Of a stretch of DNA of 51,540 bases, positions 9,137 through 18,700 are shown piece by piece. The stretch covers positions 1 through 51,540 of the forward strand of contig CAMCBD010000008.1 in the NCBI GenBank assembly GCA_945872825.1, read 5' to 3'. The notes below the pieces were generated by a model, which saw only the letters and a program-made list of their open reading frames with translations, made no database searches and was not told where the DNA came from. Within the stretch, counting starts at the first letter, position 1. Every line of letters starts with the position of its first letter. Position numbers and translations under genes: made by a program. This DNA is from Nitrosomonas ureae. GTDB taxonomy: Bacteria > Pseudomonadota > Gammaproteobacteria > Burkholderiales > Nitrosomonadaceae.

Positions 9137-9556
9137 ATGACCAGTAAACCTAAGAAGAAGCTTGAGACATTTCCGAATCCATTTATAGACCGGGATTATC
9201 ATATCCATATGGAAATTCCTGAATTTACCTGTTTGTGCCCCAAAACGGGGCAACCCGATTTTGCTACCTTAGTTCTGGACTATATTCCAGATAAAAAATG
9301 TGTTGAGCTGAAAAGCCTCAAACTTTATATCTGGTCATACCGGGACGAAGGGGTATTTCATGAAGCAGTTACTAATAAAATTCTCGATGATCTCGTTGCA
9401 GCTTTAAAACCAAGATATGCTCGATTAATCGCGCGTTTTTACGTGCGCGGCGGAATTTTTACCAACGTTACAGTTGATTATCGAAAAAAAGGGTGGCAGC
9501 CAAAACCAACAGTTTTACTTCAAGAATTCAATGGCCAGTCTAATATTCGAGAATGA
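9137..9556 (+). CDS. queF: NADPH-dependent 7-cyano-7-deazaguanine reductase QueF (type I)
   Basis: QueF reduces preQ0 to preQ1 in queuosine synthesis for tRNA anticodons. At 139 residues it is the short, unimodular type. The active-site Cys lies in [14 protein letters not shown]; the QueF motif appears as [19 protein letters not shown], where the usual family form reads ESLKLYLxSFRxExxFHE, and the Glu of the substrate pocket is retained. The N-terminus is close to ATG 9137. It is transcribed alone, divergent from smc. Confidence 0.95.
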   Translation: MTSKPKKKLETFPNPFIDRDYHIHMEIPEFTCLCPKTGQPDFATLVLDYIPDKKCVELKSLKLYIWSYRDEGVFHEAVTNKILDDLVAALKPRYARLIARFYVRGGIFTNVTVDYRKKGWQPKPTVLLQEFNGQSNIRE

Positions 9557-9710
9557 TTCTTAATATCTTGCTTCAAATAAATTATATAATATTTTAATAA
9601 TAAACATTATTTAATTGTTAGGTATATTTTTTTATGTAAAAAATAGTTTGCAAAGATCAAAAATTTATATATCCTGTCAGACGGTATGGATATAAAAATA
9701 GTATATATAA

Positions 9711-11000
9711 ATGATTTTAAAAAGAAATAGCCTTTTTGTTTTACTGATATTACTACTTTTCTGGGCTTGTACATTTACATCATCGGATGTATTTGCGGAG
9801 AAATTAGTACAAGACAAGATTCAGTATCATACAAATTTGTGGGGTCGCTTACAAAACGGTTTTGCACTGGCACTACCGCCCGATAATAAAATAATTCACA
9901 GAATAGGTGCTTCCTATTCACAGAATCCGGAATTGTTTAATCGTATTATTACGAACAGTGAACGGTATCTTTTTTATATTGTGGAAGAAGTAGAGCGCCG
10001 GGGCATGCCGATGGAAATTGCGTTGATCCCGGTCATTGAAAGTACTTACAATCCTCTGATTAAGTCTAATAGCCAAACTGCCGGTTTGTGGCAATTTCAA
10101 CCAGAAACAGGACGAATCTTTGGGTTAGTGCAAAACGTTTGGCATGACGATCGCCGTGACATTATTGCATCAACTCAGGCGGCTCTTGATTATCTTCAAT
10201 ATCTTTATCAGAAATTTGATAATTGGAAGTTGGCCATTGCGGCATACAATTTAGGTGAAGGTGCAGTAAGCAAAGCATTATCTAGGAATATTCATAAAGG
10301 CAGATCAGAAAATTTTTATGATTTAAATCTGCCTATTGATGCAAAGCACTACGTCTATAAGTTGCTGGCGGTTAAAGATATCATTGTTAATTCTAAAAAA
10401 TATGGTGTACAAATTCGACCCATAGCAAATCGACCGTATTTTGACCAAATCAAAATACATGAACCGATCGATATCTCATTAGTTACCCGCCTAGCAAACA
10501 TTTCCGAGGTTGAATTTAATGCCTTAAATCCGGCCTATAATCGCTATGTCATTAAAGTGTCTGATGCACCCCGTACTTTATTATTACCGAAAATCAATAA
10601 AGAGATCTTCTTAAGAAATCTGGAAATTTATCAAGATCCGCGAGTGTCCTGGCAGATCTACCGCGTCAAGAAAGGTGAGAATATAAATGAAATTGCAGCC
10701 AGACATCGTACTACCATAAAGCAATTAAAGGCAATTAACGGAATTGCCAGACACAAAAATATCACGCTTGGGCAGAAAATATTGGTTCCGCATGATGTGG
10801 CTGAGAATCAGGCCGATGATATTGCGCGAAAGAAGAAACAGTTACAAAATTATCAGTCGAATGTTTATGTCGTAAAAAAAGGCGATACTTTGTATGAGAT
10901 TGCAAAGCGGTATGGTACAACCGTTGATCAAATTAAATCATGGAATGATAGTGATGAGAATCTATCCATTGGCCAGAAACTGGTGATTGTAAGAAGTTAA
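9711..11000 (+). CDS. mltD: Membrane-bound lytic murein transglycosylase D-like protein with LysM repeats
   Basis: The enzyme cleaves peptidoglycan glycan strands. A signal sequence (residues 1-29; VLLILLLFWACTFTSSDVFA) contains WAC, which could be a lipobox-like site. The SLT domain covers about residues 85-215: ALIPVIESTYNP with the catalytic Glu, SNSQTAGLWQFQPETGR, and NWKLAIAAYNLGEGAV. Two LysM modules follow (VKKGENINEIAARHRTTI and VKKGDTLYEIAKRYGTTV), which anchor it to peptidoglycan. Length 429 is normal for MltD. It converges on the aminopeptidase gene. Confidence 0.93.
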   Translation: MILKRNSLFVLLILLLFWACTFTSSDVFAEKLVQDKIQYHTNLWGRLQNGFALALPPDNKIIHRIGASYSQNPELFNRIITNSERYLFYIVEEVERRGMPMEIALIPVIESTYNPLIKSNSQTAGLWQFQPETGRIFGLVQNVWHDDRRDIIASTQAALDYLQYLYQKFDNWKLAIAAYNLGEGAVSKALSRNIHKGRSENFYDLNLPIDAKHYVYKLLAVKDIIVNSKKYGVQIRPIANRPYFDQIKIHEPIDISLVTRLANISEVEFNALNPAYNRYVIKVSDAPRTLLLPKINKEIFLRNLEIYQDPRVSWQIYRVKKGENINEIAARHRTTIKQLKAINGIARHKNITLGQKILVPHDVAENQADDIARKKKQLQNYQSNVYVVKKGDTLYEIAKRYGTTVDQIKSWNDSDENLSIGQKLVIVRS

Positions 11001-11022
11001 CTGCAACAAACACTTTACCTGT

Positions 11023-12480
11023 TCAAACAGTTCTCAGAAATTCGACAGCCCAATTGACACCGAATCCGGTGATCTCACTATCCACAGCGCCCAAGCCATC
11101 TTTATGACTACTGGCAGATAAATCCATGTGCAGCCAGGGTGTATCGTTAACAAATCGTCGCAGAAAACATGCGGCGAGAATATGATCGAATTCTCCGCCT
11201 ATCTCACATTGTTTGATATCTGCAACATTGCTTTCAAGACTTTCTTCATAATCAACGTCCATTGGGAAAAGACAAACACGCTCACCGCTTCTTTTGCCTG
11301 CAGAGACAGCTTTTTGGGACAGATCATCACGATTACTAAAAATACCACTATAACGTGATCCCAGAGCTGTTTTCATGCTGCCGGTTAGGGTAGCGAAGTC
11401 GATGATCAGATCTGGTTTTAATTTACTCGCCAATGTTAAGGTATCTGCTAGGACCATACGTCCTTCAGCATCGGTGTGGACTATTTCAATTGACAATCCA
11501 CTCAGTGCTGAAATGATGTCATTCTGCTTATAAGCGCGTGGACTGATATGGTTCTCTGCTATCGCGAGCCAACAGTCAATTCTAATTGGGATCTCAGCCC
11601 GCGTGGCAGCAAGCAGAATACCCAGCGCGACCGCAGAACCATTCATGTCCTCGTGCATGCCCTGCATATGCCGGGCTGGTTTTAAATTATGACCACCGGT
11701 ATCAAAACAGATGCCTTTTCCGACAATGGCAATATTTTTATTCTGTGTATGCTGTTTACAGTGATGTTGCAGATGAACAATGACAGCATCTTCGGAATCA
11801 CTGCCTTGTGCAACAGCAACAAAAGCGCCTGCACCGATTTCCTTTAGTTTGTTTAAATCATATTCCTGATATTTCCAGCCTTCATTCTCAGCCAGTTTCT
11901 TAATTTGCTGGCGATAGGTTTTTGGTGTTAGTTCGTTTGCTGGCAATGCGGTTAAGCCACGCGCTAATAAATTTCCCTCAGCCAGTGCGCGTTGCAGGGT
12001 AAAGTTATCATTGTCTTTATAACCATATAAATAAATTTTATCCAGTGGTTTTCTAACTGGTTTACTTTTACGTACGGGAAGGGCGGCGCCATTGACCCAG
12101 GTGGCGTAGACGGCTAATTCAGAAAAATCTCTTCGTTGTTGAGTCGTGCCATAGACACTAATATGTATTTCGGAAGGGTTTTCTGACAGAAGCAATTTAA
12201 GTGCTTTTCGCACGCAGGTTTGTTGATCGAACACGGTCTTGCTTGTATCTAGCATGACCCAAGCACATAATTCACCCTTCTCAAGATTCGCACTCACTGG
12301 CGTATTACTTAGATCAGTCAATTGCATTTCACGTCGCAACAGCAGCTTTCTCAGCGGCTCTTCACCAGTGATATCGAACTTCTTGGGGATTTTTTCTAAT
12401 TTGGGGAGTATTACGAGAATATGTGATGCTTTAATAGATTGATCGATAGGTGATATATTTTGGAAAAGTGATGCCAGCAT
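11023..12480 (-). CDS. M17-family leucyl aminopeptidase
   Basis: A cytosolic di-metal aminopeptidase. The C-terminal catalytic domain is intact: VGKGICFDTGGHNLKP with metal-binding Lys and Asp, EDMNGSAVALG, and the family signature HTDAEGRMVLADTL (usually NTDAEGRLVLAD). The N-terminal half is divergent from E. coli PepA, and the first residue of the signature is His instead of Asn, so it may be a PepB-like or separate M17 branch. It has 485 residues and is divergent from thyA. Confidence 0.88.
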   Translation of the reverse strand: MLASLFQNISPIDQSIKASHILVILPKLEKIPKKFDITGEEPLRKLLLRREMQLTDLSNTPVSANLEKGELCAWVMLDTSKTVFDQQTCVRKALKLLLSENPSEIHISVYGTTQQRRDFSELAVYATWVNGAALPVRKSKPVRKPLDKIYLYGYKDNDNFTLQRALAEGNLLARGLTALPANELTPKTYRQQIKKLAENEGWKYQEYDLNKLKEIGAGAFVAVAQGSDSEDAVIVHLQHHCKQHTQNKNIAIVGKGICFDTGGHNLKPARHMQGMHEDMNGSAVALGILLAATRAEIPIRIDCWLAIAENHISPRAYKQNDIISALSGLSIEIVHTDAEGRMVLADTLTLASKLKPDLIIDFATLTGSMKTALGSRYSGIFSNRDDLSQKAVSAGKRSGERVCLFPMDVDYEESLESNVADIKQCEIGGEFDHILAACFLRRFVNDTPWLHMDLSASSHKDGLGAVDSEITGFGVNWAVEFLRTV

Positions 12481-12649
12481 TGAAAGCTTTCCTGTTGAAT
12501 ATTATTTTTTGAATGACAATACCGGACGTCATTGCATAAAGATGGTTATTGATAATCTTGTTATTATATACGCCTTATACGCATTACGGCTGAGATAGCC
12601 TGTAGCGAATGGACTTTATTCTGATTCTACTGAGGAGTATCAACTAAGA

Positions 12650-13444
12650 ATGCGCCAATATCTTGAGCTAATGCAGTATGTTATGAATCATGGGCATCAA
12701 AAATCAGATCGAACGGGTACCGGCACACTCTCAGTTTTTGGCTATCAAATGCGTTTTAACTTAGCCGATGGTTTTCCATTAGTGACGACCAAGAAGTGTC
12801 ATTTGAAGTCTATTATCCACGAATTATTGTGGTTCTTGCAAGGCAATACAAATATCAGCTATCTTCGCGAAAATGGTGTATCCATATGGGATGAGTGGGC
12901 AGATATGAAGGGCGATCTTGGGCCAATCTATGGCCATCAATGGCGATCCTGGACGACAGAGGAGGGTCATCATATTGATCAGCTTAAGTTAGTTATTGAA
13001 CAGATAAAAAATACACCTGATTCACGGCGCATGCTTGTTTCTTCATGGAATGTAGGGGATCTGCATAAAATGCGATTACCTCCGTGCCATGCATTTTTTC
13101 AATTTTATGTGGCGGACAATCGATTGTCGTGTCAGCTTTATCAACGCAGCGCCGATATTTTTCTCGGCGTGCCTTTTAATATCGCATCGTATGCACTGCT
13201 TACTTTAATGATTGCGCAAGTCTGCAATCTTGAGGCGGGGGATTTTGTGCATACATTAGGTGATGCACATCTTTATCTGAATCATCTTGATCAAGCACAC
13301 GAGCAGTTAAAGCGTGAGCCGCGGTCATTGCCGGTTATGCAATTAAATCGAGATATCAGAGAGATACTGGATTTTAGCTATGAAGATTTTACCCTGGAAA
13401 ATTATGATCCTTATCCGGCTATCAAGGCACCAGTAGCCGTATGA
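12650..13444 (+). CDS. thyA: Thymidylate synthase
   Basis: Converts dUMP to dTMP with methylene-tetrahydrofolate. The 264 residues equal the E. coli length. The nucleophile is Cys146 in [37 protein letters not shown] and the C-terminal IKAPVAV end are typical. Its stop overlaps the folA start in ATGA, so the enzyme that generates dihydrofolate is coupled to the enzyme that recycles it. Confidence 0.98.
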   Translation: MRQYLELMQYVMNHGHQKSDRTGTGTLSVFGYQMRFNLADGFPLVTTKKCHLKSIIHELLWFLQGNTNISYLRENGVSIWDEWADMKGDLGPIYGHQWRSWTTEEGHHIDQLKLVIEQIKNTPDSRRMLVSSWNVGDLHKMRLPPCHAFFQFYVADNRLSCQLYQRSADIFLGVPFNIASYALLTLMIAQVCNLEAGDFVHTLGDAHLYLNHLDQAHEQLKREPRSLPVMQLNRDIREILDFSYEDFTLENYDPYPAIKAPVAV

Positions 13445-13959
13445 CGTCATTGCGTTTATCCCTATTAGTGGCTATGGCGAGAAATCGTGTGATCGGCCGG
13501 AATAATAAATTACCCTGGTATTTACCAGCCGACTTGAAGCATTTCAAGTTTTTGACGATGGGACAAACCATTGTGATGGGACGTAAAACATATGAATCTA
13601 TTGGTAAACCTTTGCCCGGTAGGATTAATATTATTATCACGCGTCAGGCAGGATATGAAGTGCCCGGAGCGATTGTGGTTAACTCGATTGACGATGCGCT
13701 TCTAATGTGCGAAAAAACCAGATCGATCAATGGTGAGAATTTTATCATTGGGGGCGAAGAACTTTACCGGCAGACTCTTAAGATTTGCCAGCGTATCTAT
13801 ATTACGGAGATTCAGAGGGATTTTGAGGGGGATGCTTGCTTTCCTGAATTTGATCCTAACGAGTGGGAGGAAACCCAGCGGGATAAACATATTTCGGAAA
13901 ACGATGCTAATTTGGAATACCATTTTGTCGTCCTTGACCGTAAGGTAAGTGCGCTATAA
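13441..13959 (+). CDS. folA: Dihydrofolate reductase
   Basis: Reduces dihydrofolate to tetrahydrofolate with NADPH. Canonical motifs: [29 protein letters not shown] with substrate-binding Asp, [19 protein letters not shown], and [13 protein letters not shown]. The length of 172 is normal. The start is fixed by the 4-base ATGA overlap with thyA. A strong terminator follows. Confidence 0.98.
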   Translation: MTSLRLSLLVAMARNRVIGRNNKLPWYLPADLKHFKFLTMGQTIVMGRKTYESIGKPLPGRINIIITRQAGYEVPGAIVVNSIDDALLMCEKTRSINGENFIIGGEELYRQTLKICQRIYITEIQRDFEGDACFPEFDPNEWEETQRDKHISENDANLEYHFVVLDRKVSAL

Positions 13960-13996
13960 CTGTTATTTTGATGATTTTCTCTACCAGTAAACGAAG

Positions 13997-14035
13997 AAAT
14001 GGTGAAGTGCACTGAAGCTACTTCACCATTTTTTA
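13997..14035 (+). terminator. Rho-independent terminator of thyA-folA
   Basis: aaatggtgaagt pairs perfectly with acttcaccattt around an 11-base loop and runs into a T tract. It sits between convergent folA and the decarboxylase gene and may work weakly in the other direction too. Confidence 0.9.
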
Positions 14036-14072
14036 TAGGACTGCCGATCGATCAGCGATTAATAGCGAATAC

Positions 14073-15248
14073 TTATATGACTTTCACATCGGGTAAAGGA
14101 AACCCATTAAAATTACTGGCGTAGGCAGTCGTATAAGCACCCGCGTTGGGTATATAAATGAAATCGCCTTCCTGTATATCGCTGGGTAGCATGAGATCAT
14201 GCATCAGAATATCGACCGAATCACAAGTTGGACCGGCAACAGACCAGGGAATATCGTTACCTTTTCGATCAGTCAGGATTTCATAGCGTAAGCCTTCAGT
14301 AATTTCTATGACGCCGCCAAACATGCCTGCATCCCAATACATCCATCGTTTCCCATTACGGGTTGCTGTACCTACCACTCGACAAACAAAATAGGCTGAA
14401 TCGGATACCAAATAACGACCAGGTTCTGCCATGACATGGATATTGTCCGGCAAATCAGCAATGGCATCGTTGATGACTTCAGCAATGATTTCAATCGAAG
14501 GAATGGGTTTAATATGACGAACCGGATAACCGCCACCAATATTAAGCAGTCGAGGATTTAAGCCCGCATGTTTCATATCAGCAAAAACTTTTCTGGCACG
14601 TTCTATACCGACCCGCCAATTCTGCGGGTTACGACACTGTGAACCCACATGAAATGTAACGCCAGCCAAATCTGCATTAAGCTTTACCGCTTCTTGAATG
14701 ATTTCATTAATGTCGGCAAGATGCGTACTGAATTTTCCCGCTAATGGCCAATCACTGCCGATATTCGGCGTGTCGATGCGTAGATACATCTTGGCATCGG
14801 GTTTGACACTAACAATTTTGCGCAATTCTTCAATGCTGTCTAGCACATACCATTCAACGCCTTTCTTCGCAGCGTATTCCAGATAAGCCCGGGATTTCAT
14901 CGGGTTGCTATAAAATATTTCAGCAGCAGATACACCCAGCTTCATTAACAAATCAAGCTCGGCTATAGAGGCAATCTCAAAGCCAGCACCTTCTTCAATG
15001 AGTGTTTTCAATACACGCTCATCGGGATTGGCTTTAACTGCATAATGCGGATGGACTCGTGGCATGGCAGCTTGAAAGCGCCGGGTTTTTTGCCGGACGA
15101 TGTTACGGTCAATCAGTAAAAAAGGGCGTTGATAGCCTTTCTTTAGTTCATTTTGAACGTACTTAAAATTCAGACTATTCTCAGGATGGGTGTCAAACAG
15201 GACTTCAGATTGATCGGATTTCTGAAGTGTAGAGGGAAATATATGCAT
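14073..15248 (-). CDS. Group IV PLP-dependent decarboxylase (ornithine decarboxylase-type)
   Basis: Alanine-racemase-fold decarboxylase, most like eukaryotic-type ornithine decarboxylases; lysine or mixed specificity is possible. The PLP Lys is residue 72 in HYAVKANP; HVGSQC, the PLP-phosphate loop IGGGYPV, AEPGRYLV and the catalytic Cys342 in GPTCDSVD follow, with the C-terminal NAGAYTTAY. The length of 391 is typical. Product would be putrescine or cadaverine. A good Shine-Dalgarno (AAAGGA) lies before ATG 15248. A 21-codon ORF with its own strong ribosome site lies 22 bases upstream, and a near-consensus promoter precedes both. Confidence 0.92.
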   Translation of the reverse strand: MHIFPSTLQKSDQSEVLFDTHPENSLNFKYVQNELKKGYQRPFLLIDRNIVRQKTRRFQAAMPRVHPHYAVKANPDERVLKTLIEEGAGFEIASIAELDLLMKLGVSAAEIFYSNPMKSRAYLEYAAKKGVEWYVLDSIEELRKIVSVKPDAKMYLRIDTPNIGSDWPLAGKFSTHLADINEIIQEAVKLNADLAGVTFHVGSQCRNPQNWRVGIERARKVFADMKHAGLNPRLLNIGGGYPVRHIKPIPSIEIIAEVINDAIADLPDNIHVMAEPGRYLVSDSAYFVCRVVGTATRNGKRWMYWDAGMFGGVIEITEGLRYEILTDRKGNDIPWSVAGPTCDSVDILMHDLMLPSDIQEGDFIYIPNAGAYTTAYASNFNGFPLPDVKVI

Positions 15249-15270
15249 GGGTGTCTTCCTTTAAAAATGG

Positions 15271-15336
15271 CTACGTCACAGGAATATGAACATTGACTAA
15301 ATCAACTGCAGCAAAAAAGTTCTTGATACTTTTCAT
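15271..15336 (-). CDS. Short upstream ORF, candidate leader peptide for the decarboxylase
   Basis: Twenty-one codons: MKSIKNFFAAVDLVNVHIP then VT and TAG. The start is preceded by AAGGAGG at ideal spacing, one of the best ribosome sites in the window. It ends 22 bases before the decarboxylase start and begins about 39 bases after a predicted transcription start, so it is the first ORF of the same mRNA. By analogy with known leader peptides of polyamine genes (such as SpeFL of enterobacteria, which is not similar in sequence) it may control the downstream gene. It could instead be a functional micro-protein. Confidence 0.6.
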   Translation of the reverse strand: MKSIKNFFAAVDLVNVHIPVT

Positions 15337-15381
15337 GATGACCTCCTTATCGGTAAGTTAGCTTGTTTGAAATTTTCACGC

Positions 15382-15409
15382 ATTATAGTCTGCATTTCAG
15401 GCAAATCAA
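15382..15409 (-). promoter_or_regulatory. Sigma70-type promoter for the short ORF and decarboxylase
   Basis: On the minus strand, -35 TTGATT, a 16-base spacer and a perfect -10 TATAAT. Transcription would begin near 15375, giving a leader of about 39 bases before the short ORF. The surrounding 15410-15612 is AT-rich, with no gene seen. Confidence 0.75.
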
Positions 15410-15612
15410 GTATTTTTTTATATGAAAATTAATTTTTATATAGTGCAAATTAGGTATTGTAAAACAATGCATTATGCAATTGCTTTTTATGCGGGATTGG
15501 ACGGGTATTTTTCAATAAAGTTTAGGCGATTTTTTTAAATGGATGACTGGTTTCAACACCATGAAATATGGTCTATTTTATTTTTTATATTAGAGTGCTC
15601 CCTGAGTAATGA

Positions 15613-16872
15613 TCAATTCCATTGCAACTTCAAATAACCATCTGTTTTTTCATTAAACCTGAAATGGATAAGATTTTTTCCTTGGCGGATTGACTGTTGT
15701 CTCGAATGAAGTTTGAATGGCCCAGCGGCAGAAAGCGATTTCTCAATTTTTAGCCGTCCTGCGCGGGGTGAGAAAATCGTCAATTCATAACGGCCAGGGC
15801 TGATTTTCCGTAATAATGGAGCAAATGGCTTAGCCAGTGGTTCACCGATGAATACGCCTTGCCCCGGCCAGGCTACACTTTTCCAATATGCCTCAATAGC
15901 AGTAGCACCCAATGCATAATGAAACATAGCAACCGCGGGGGAAGGAAATTTTTGTGGATAGCTGCAAGGCTCAACAACTGTCCCATAACTCGCTGTGGCG
16001 CCAGCCTCCAGCCAACGCAAACTGCTCATTTGAGAAGAATCGGTCAGCATGCCGCCGGCCGATGTTAAATGATCCGCTAATGCGCCGGGTAGAAAACCAA
16101 GTGTCTCCAGCATGGGTACTGCAACTAATCCAGTAAAGTAAAAAAGAATGTCTTGATGATCAGAAATGAAATTGGTTTCCAGTATCTGTAGAGAAAAAAC
16201 ACCGGCCAGATCCTTTGCGGTCTGTGCATAACTCATTGCGCGATTATTCCGCGCTTTGTCTGAAGTGCTGAGTAAATAGGCCTGACCATTTGGAAAACTG
16301 TGATCGGAAGCAATGCCGCGGTCTATCAACACCTTGACTTGTTCAAAGGAGGTCCCCGCCAGCATCATGGCAGGCCGAAGTTTATAATCAGTGGCCGGGT
16401 ACTGGCTTTGCGCATTGAAATAGGGGCTGAGTGCTGTCGGTGCACATGCCGTGGAACAATATTTTTTATCGAAACCCAATGCCAATGCGGAAGTCAACGA
16501 CATACAACCCACCCGGTAGGGGCTGGTCCAAGCAACCGCGTAAGCTTGTACGTGATCAGGAGTAAGCTGATCAATCGTTGTTTTCAGTTGTTGAAATTCT
16601 TTCGGTGTCATCGCACTGCGTTCGGATGAAAAACGCAGACGAATCATGTTGCTCTCAGGGATATGCCGTGCTTGCTGGTAGTAATTCCCAATTTGCCGGG
16701 ATAAGGGATCGTCATCATTGACGATGACCGCAATGTCTTCCGGCATGAATCCGGTATGGGGTAAAGAGATTCGTGTTTGCGCTGCCACAGCAAAAGCTGC
16801 AGAGAATAGAATGAGCGCTAAAAGAATGGACAGTCGTCTGATTTGTTTTAAACTTTCTCGTGCCAACATCAT
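15613..16872 (-). CDS. TIGR03790-type exported protein of unknown function
   Basis: The 419 residues start with a basic n-region and hydrophobic helix (IRRLSILLALILFSAAFAVAAQ), a signal peptide. The mature part begins with GFMPEDIAVIVNDDDPLSRQIGNYYQQARHIPESNMIRL, the pattern of the TIGR03790 family (conserved but uncharacterised, seen in Nitrosomonas, acidobacteria and planctomycetes). There are several Cys (YRVGCMSL, KKYCSTAC). Function is unknown. It lies 40 bases after dcd on the same strand and could be co-transcribed with it. Confidence 0.75.
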   Translation of the reverse strand: MMLARESLKQIRRLSILLALILFSAAFAVAAQTRISLPHTGFMPEDIAVIVNDDDPLSRQIGNYYQQARHIPESNMIRLRFSSERSAMTPKEFQQLKTTIDQLTPDHVQAYAVAWTSPYRVGCMSLTSALALGFDKKYCSTACAPTALSPYFNAQSQYPATDYKLRPAMMLAGTSFEQVKVLIDRGIASDHSFPNGQAYLLSTSDKARNNRAMSYAQTAKDLAGVFSLQILETNFISDHQDILFYFTGLVAVPMLETLGFLPGALADHLTSAGGMLTDSSQMSSLRWLEAGATASYGTVVEPCSYPQKFPSPAVAMFHYALGATAIEAYWKSVAWPGQGVFIGEPLAKPFAPLLRKISPGRYELTIFSPRAGRLKIEKSLSAAGPFKLHSRQQSIRQGKNLIHFRFNEKTDGYLKLQWN

Positions 16873-16909
16873 AAAAGAGTCTTACACATCAGTTGTTGAT
16901 TTCCACCCT

Positions 16910-17476
16910 TTATATTTTTGGCAATGTAACACCCTGTTGCCCTTGGTATTTGCCGCCACGATCCTTATAAGAAGTTTCGCAGACTTCATCCGATTCAAAA
17001 AAAATAACTTGTGCGACGCCCTCGTTGGCATAAATTTTAGCGGGCAGGGGGGTTGTGTTAGAAAATTCCAGAGTGACAAACCCTTCCCATTCCGGTTCAA
17101 ATGGGGTGACATTGACGATAATGCCGCAGCGGGCATAGGTTGATTTGCCCAAACAAATTGTTAGCACATTGCGCGGGATGCGGAAATACTCAACGGTGCG
17201 GGCCAACGCGAAAGAATTGGGTGGAATAATGCACACATCACTTCGGACATCAACGAATGAATTGGAGTCAAAATTCTTCGGATCGACGATGGTGGAATTG
17301 ATATTGGTAAATAGCTTAAATTCATCCGAACAACGGATGTCGTAACCATAGCTTGAAGTGCCATAGGAAACAATTCGTTGATCATTCTTCTGACGGATCT
17401 GATCGGGTTCGAAGGGTTCGATCATGCCATAGGTTTGCGCCATGTGACGTATCCACTTATCTGATTTAATCGTCAT
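16910..17476 (-). CDS. dcd: dCTP deaminase
   Basis: Makes dUTP from dCTP, the main dTMP source in many proteobacteria. The 188-residue length is right. Motifs: [39 protein letters not shown] with the substrate contacts, [21 protein letters not shown] with the catalytic Glu region, and [10 protein letters not shown]. The gene sits 12 bases downstream of apbC on the same strand, a common proteobacterial pairing. Confidence 0.97.
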   Translation of the reverse strand: MTIKSDKWIRHMAQTYGMIEPFEPDQIRQKNDQRIVSYGTSSYGYDIRCSDEFKLFTNINSTIVDPKNFDSNSFVDVRSDVCIIPPNSFALARTVEYFRIPRNVLTICLGKSTYARCGIIVNVTPFEPEWEGFVTLEFSNTTPLPAKIYANEGVAQVIFFESDEVCETSYKDRGGKYQGQQGVTLPKI

Positions 17477-17488
17477 TCCTTAGCCTTT

Positions 17489-18577
17489 TTAGTTATCTTC
17501 CATTATGATCTTGGCGAATAGTCCTGAGTGATCTTCAGCGGATGTAGCCACTTTAACGGCGATTCGCCGTGCGATCAGCCGATAGATATCAGCTATTTTA
17601 CCGTCCGGTTCAGCGACCACGCTGGGTTTACCCATATCCGTATGTTCGCGAATTTTGATATCGAGGGGTAACGCTCCCAAGAATTCCACATCATAGTCTT
17701 GGCACATCCTTTCCCCGCCGCCGGTTCCAAATATCGGTTCTGTGTGTCCGCATTGAGAACAGGTATGTGTGCTCATGTTTTCCACAATGCCAAAAATCGG
17801 GATTCCAACTTTTTCAAACATTTTCAATCCCTTGCGCGCGTCGAGCAAAGCGATATCTTGTGGTGTAGTAACAATGACAGCGCCGGTTACGGGTATTTTT
17901 TGTGCGAGCGTGAGTTGAATGTCGCCGGTGCCCGGTGGTAAATCCACAATCAAATAATCCAGATCTTTCCAATTGGTGTCATTGAGCAACTGTTGCAATG
18001 CCTGTGTAACCATCGGACCGCGCCAAACCATGGGCGTTTCGACATCAATTAGCAAGCCAATAGACATGGCTTGAATACCATGTGCCAGAACGGGTTCCAT
18101 AGTTTTGCCATCGAGCGATTCCGGGTGGCTTGTGATTCCCAGCATTTGCGGTTGTGATGGGCCATAAATATCCGCATCCAGAATCCCCACGGATGCGCCT
18201 TCCGCCGCCAAGGCTAATGCCAGATTAACCGCAGTTGCTGATTTGCCGACACCGCCCTTACCGGATGCCACCGCAATGATATTTTTAACGCCAGGGATCA
18301 ACTTGACGCCCTTTTGTACGCTGTGCGGAATAATTTTGCTGCTGACCGAGATTTGGATATTTCCAATCCCCGGTATTGATTTCAGTGCATCAACAATTTG
18401 TTTTTGGATGGCATCCCTGACACTGTTCGCCGGGTAACCCAGCTCGACTTCGAGGGATACATTGCTTTGGTCAATCTGAATATTGCGTACGGTCTGCGAG
18501 GTCATGTAATCCTTGCCCGTTGTGGGATCAATCACTTGCTTGAGTACAGATTGTATTTGTTGCTCAGAAATAGTCAC
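17489..18577 (-). CDS. apbC: Iron-sulfur cluster carrier protein ApbC (Mrp/NBP35 family)
   Basis: P-loop ATPase that binds and transfers [4Fe-4S] clusters. An N-terminal MIP18-like domain (residues 1-80, VIDPTTGKDYM) precedes the ATPase. The deviant Walker A GKGGVGKSATA is at about 106-116, the switch DADIYGPSQP follows, then DLPPGTGDIQLTL, and the cluster ligands CSQCGHTEPIFG lie in the C-terminal third. It is divergent from metG and upstream of dcd, the usual neighbourhood. Confidence 0.96.
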   Translation of the reverse strand: MTISEQQIQSVLKQVIDPTTGKDYMTSQTVRNIQIDQSNVSLEVELGYPANSVRDAIQKQIVDALKSIPGIGNIQISVSSKIIPHSVQKGVKLIPGVKNIIAVASGKGGVGKSATAVNLALALAAEGASVGILDADIYGPSQPQMLGITSHPESLDGKTMEPVLAHGIQAMSIGLLIDVETPMVWRGPMVTQALQQLLNDTNWKDLDYLIVDLPPGTGDIQLTLAQKIPVTGAVIVTTPQDIALLDARKGLKMFEKVGIPIFGIVENMSTHTCSQCGHTEPIFGTGGGERMCQDYDVEFLGALPLDIKIREHTDMGKPSVVAEPDGKIADIYRLIARRIAVKVATSAEDHSGLFAKIIMEDN

Positions 18578-18700
18578 TACAAACTCCTTTTACAGCCAAT
18601 TTACGGTTAATAATTTAATAAGGGGATGGTAACAAATATCAGGAATGCCCACACAGTTTGTTACAATTCACCTTTATCTAATCTGATTTCATGAGAGTTA

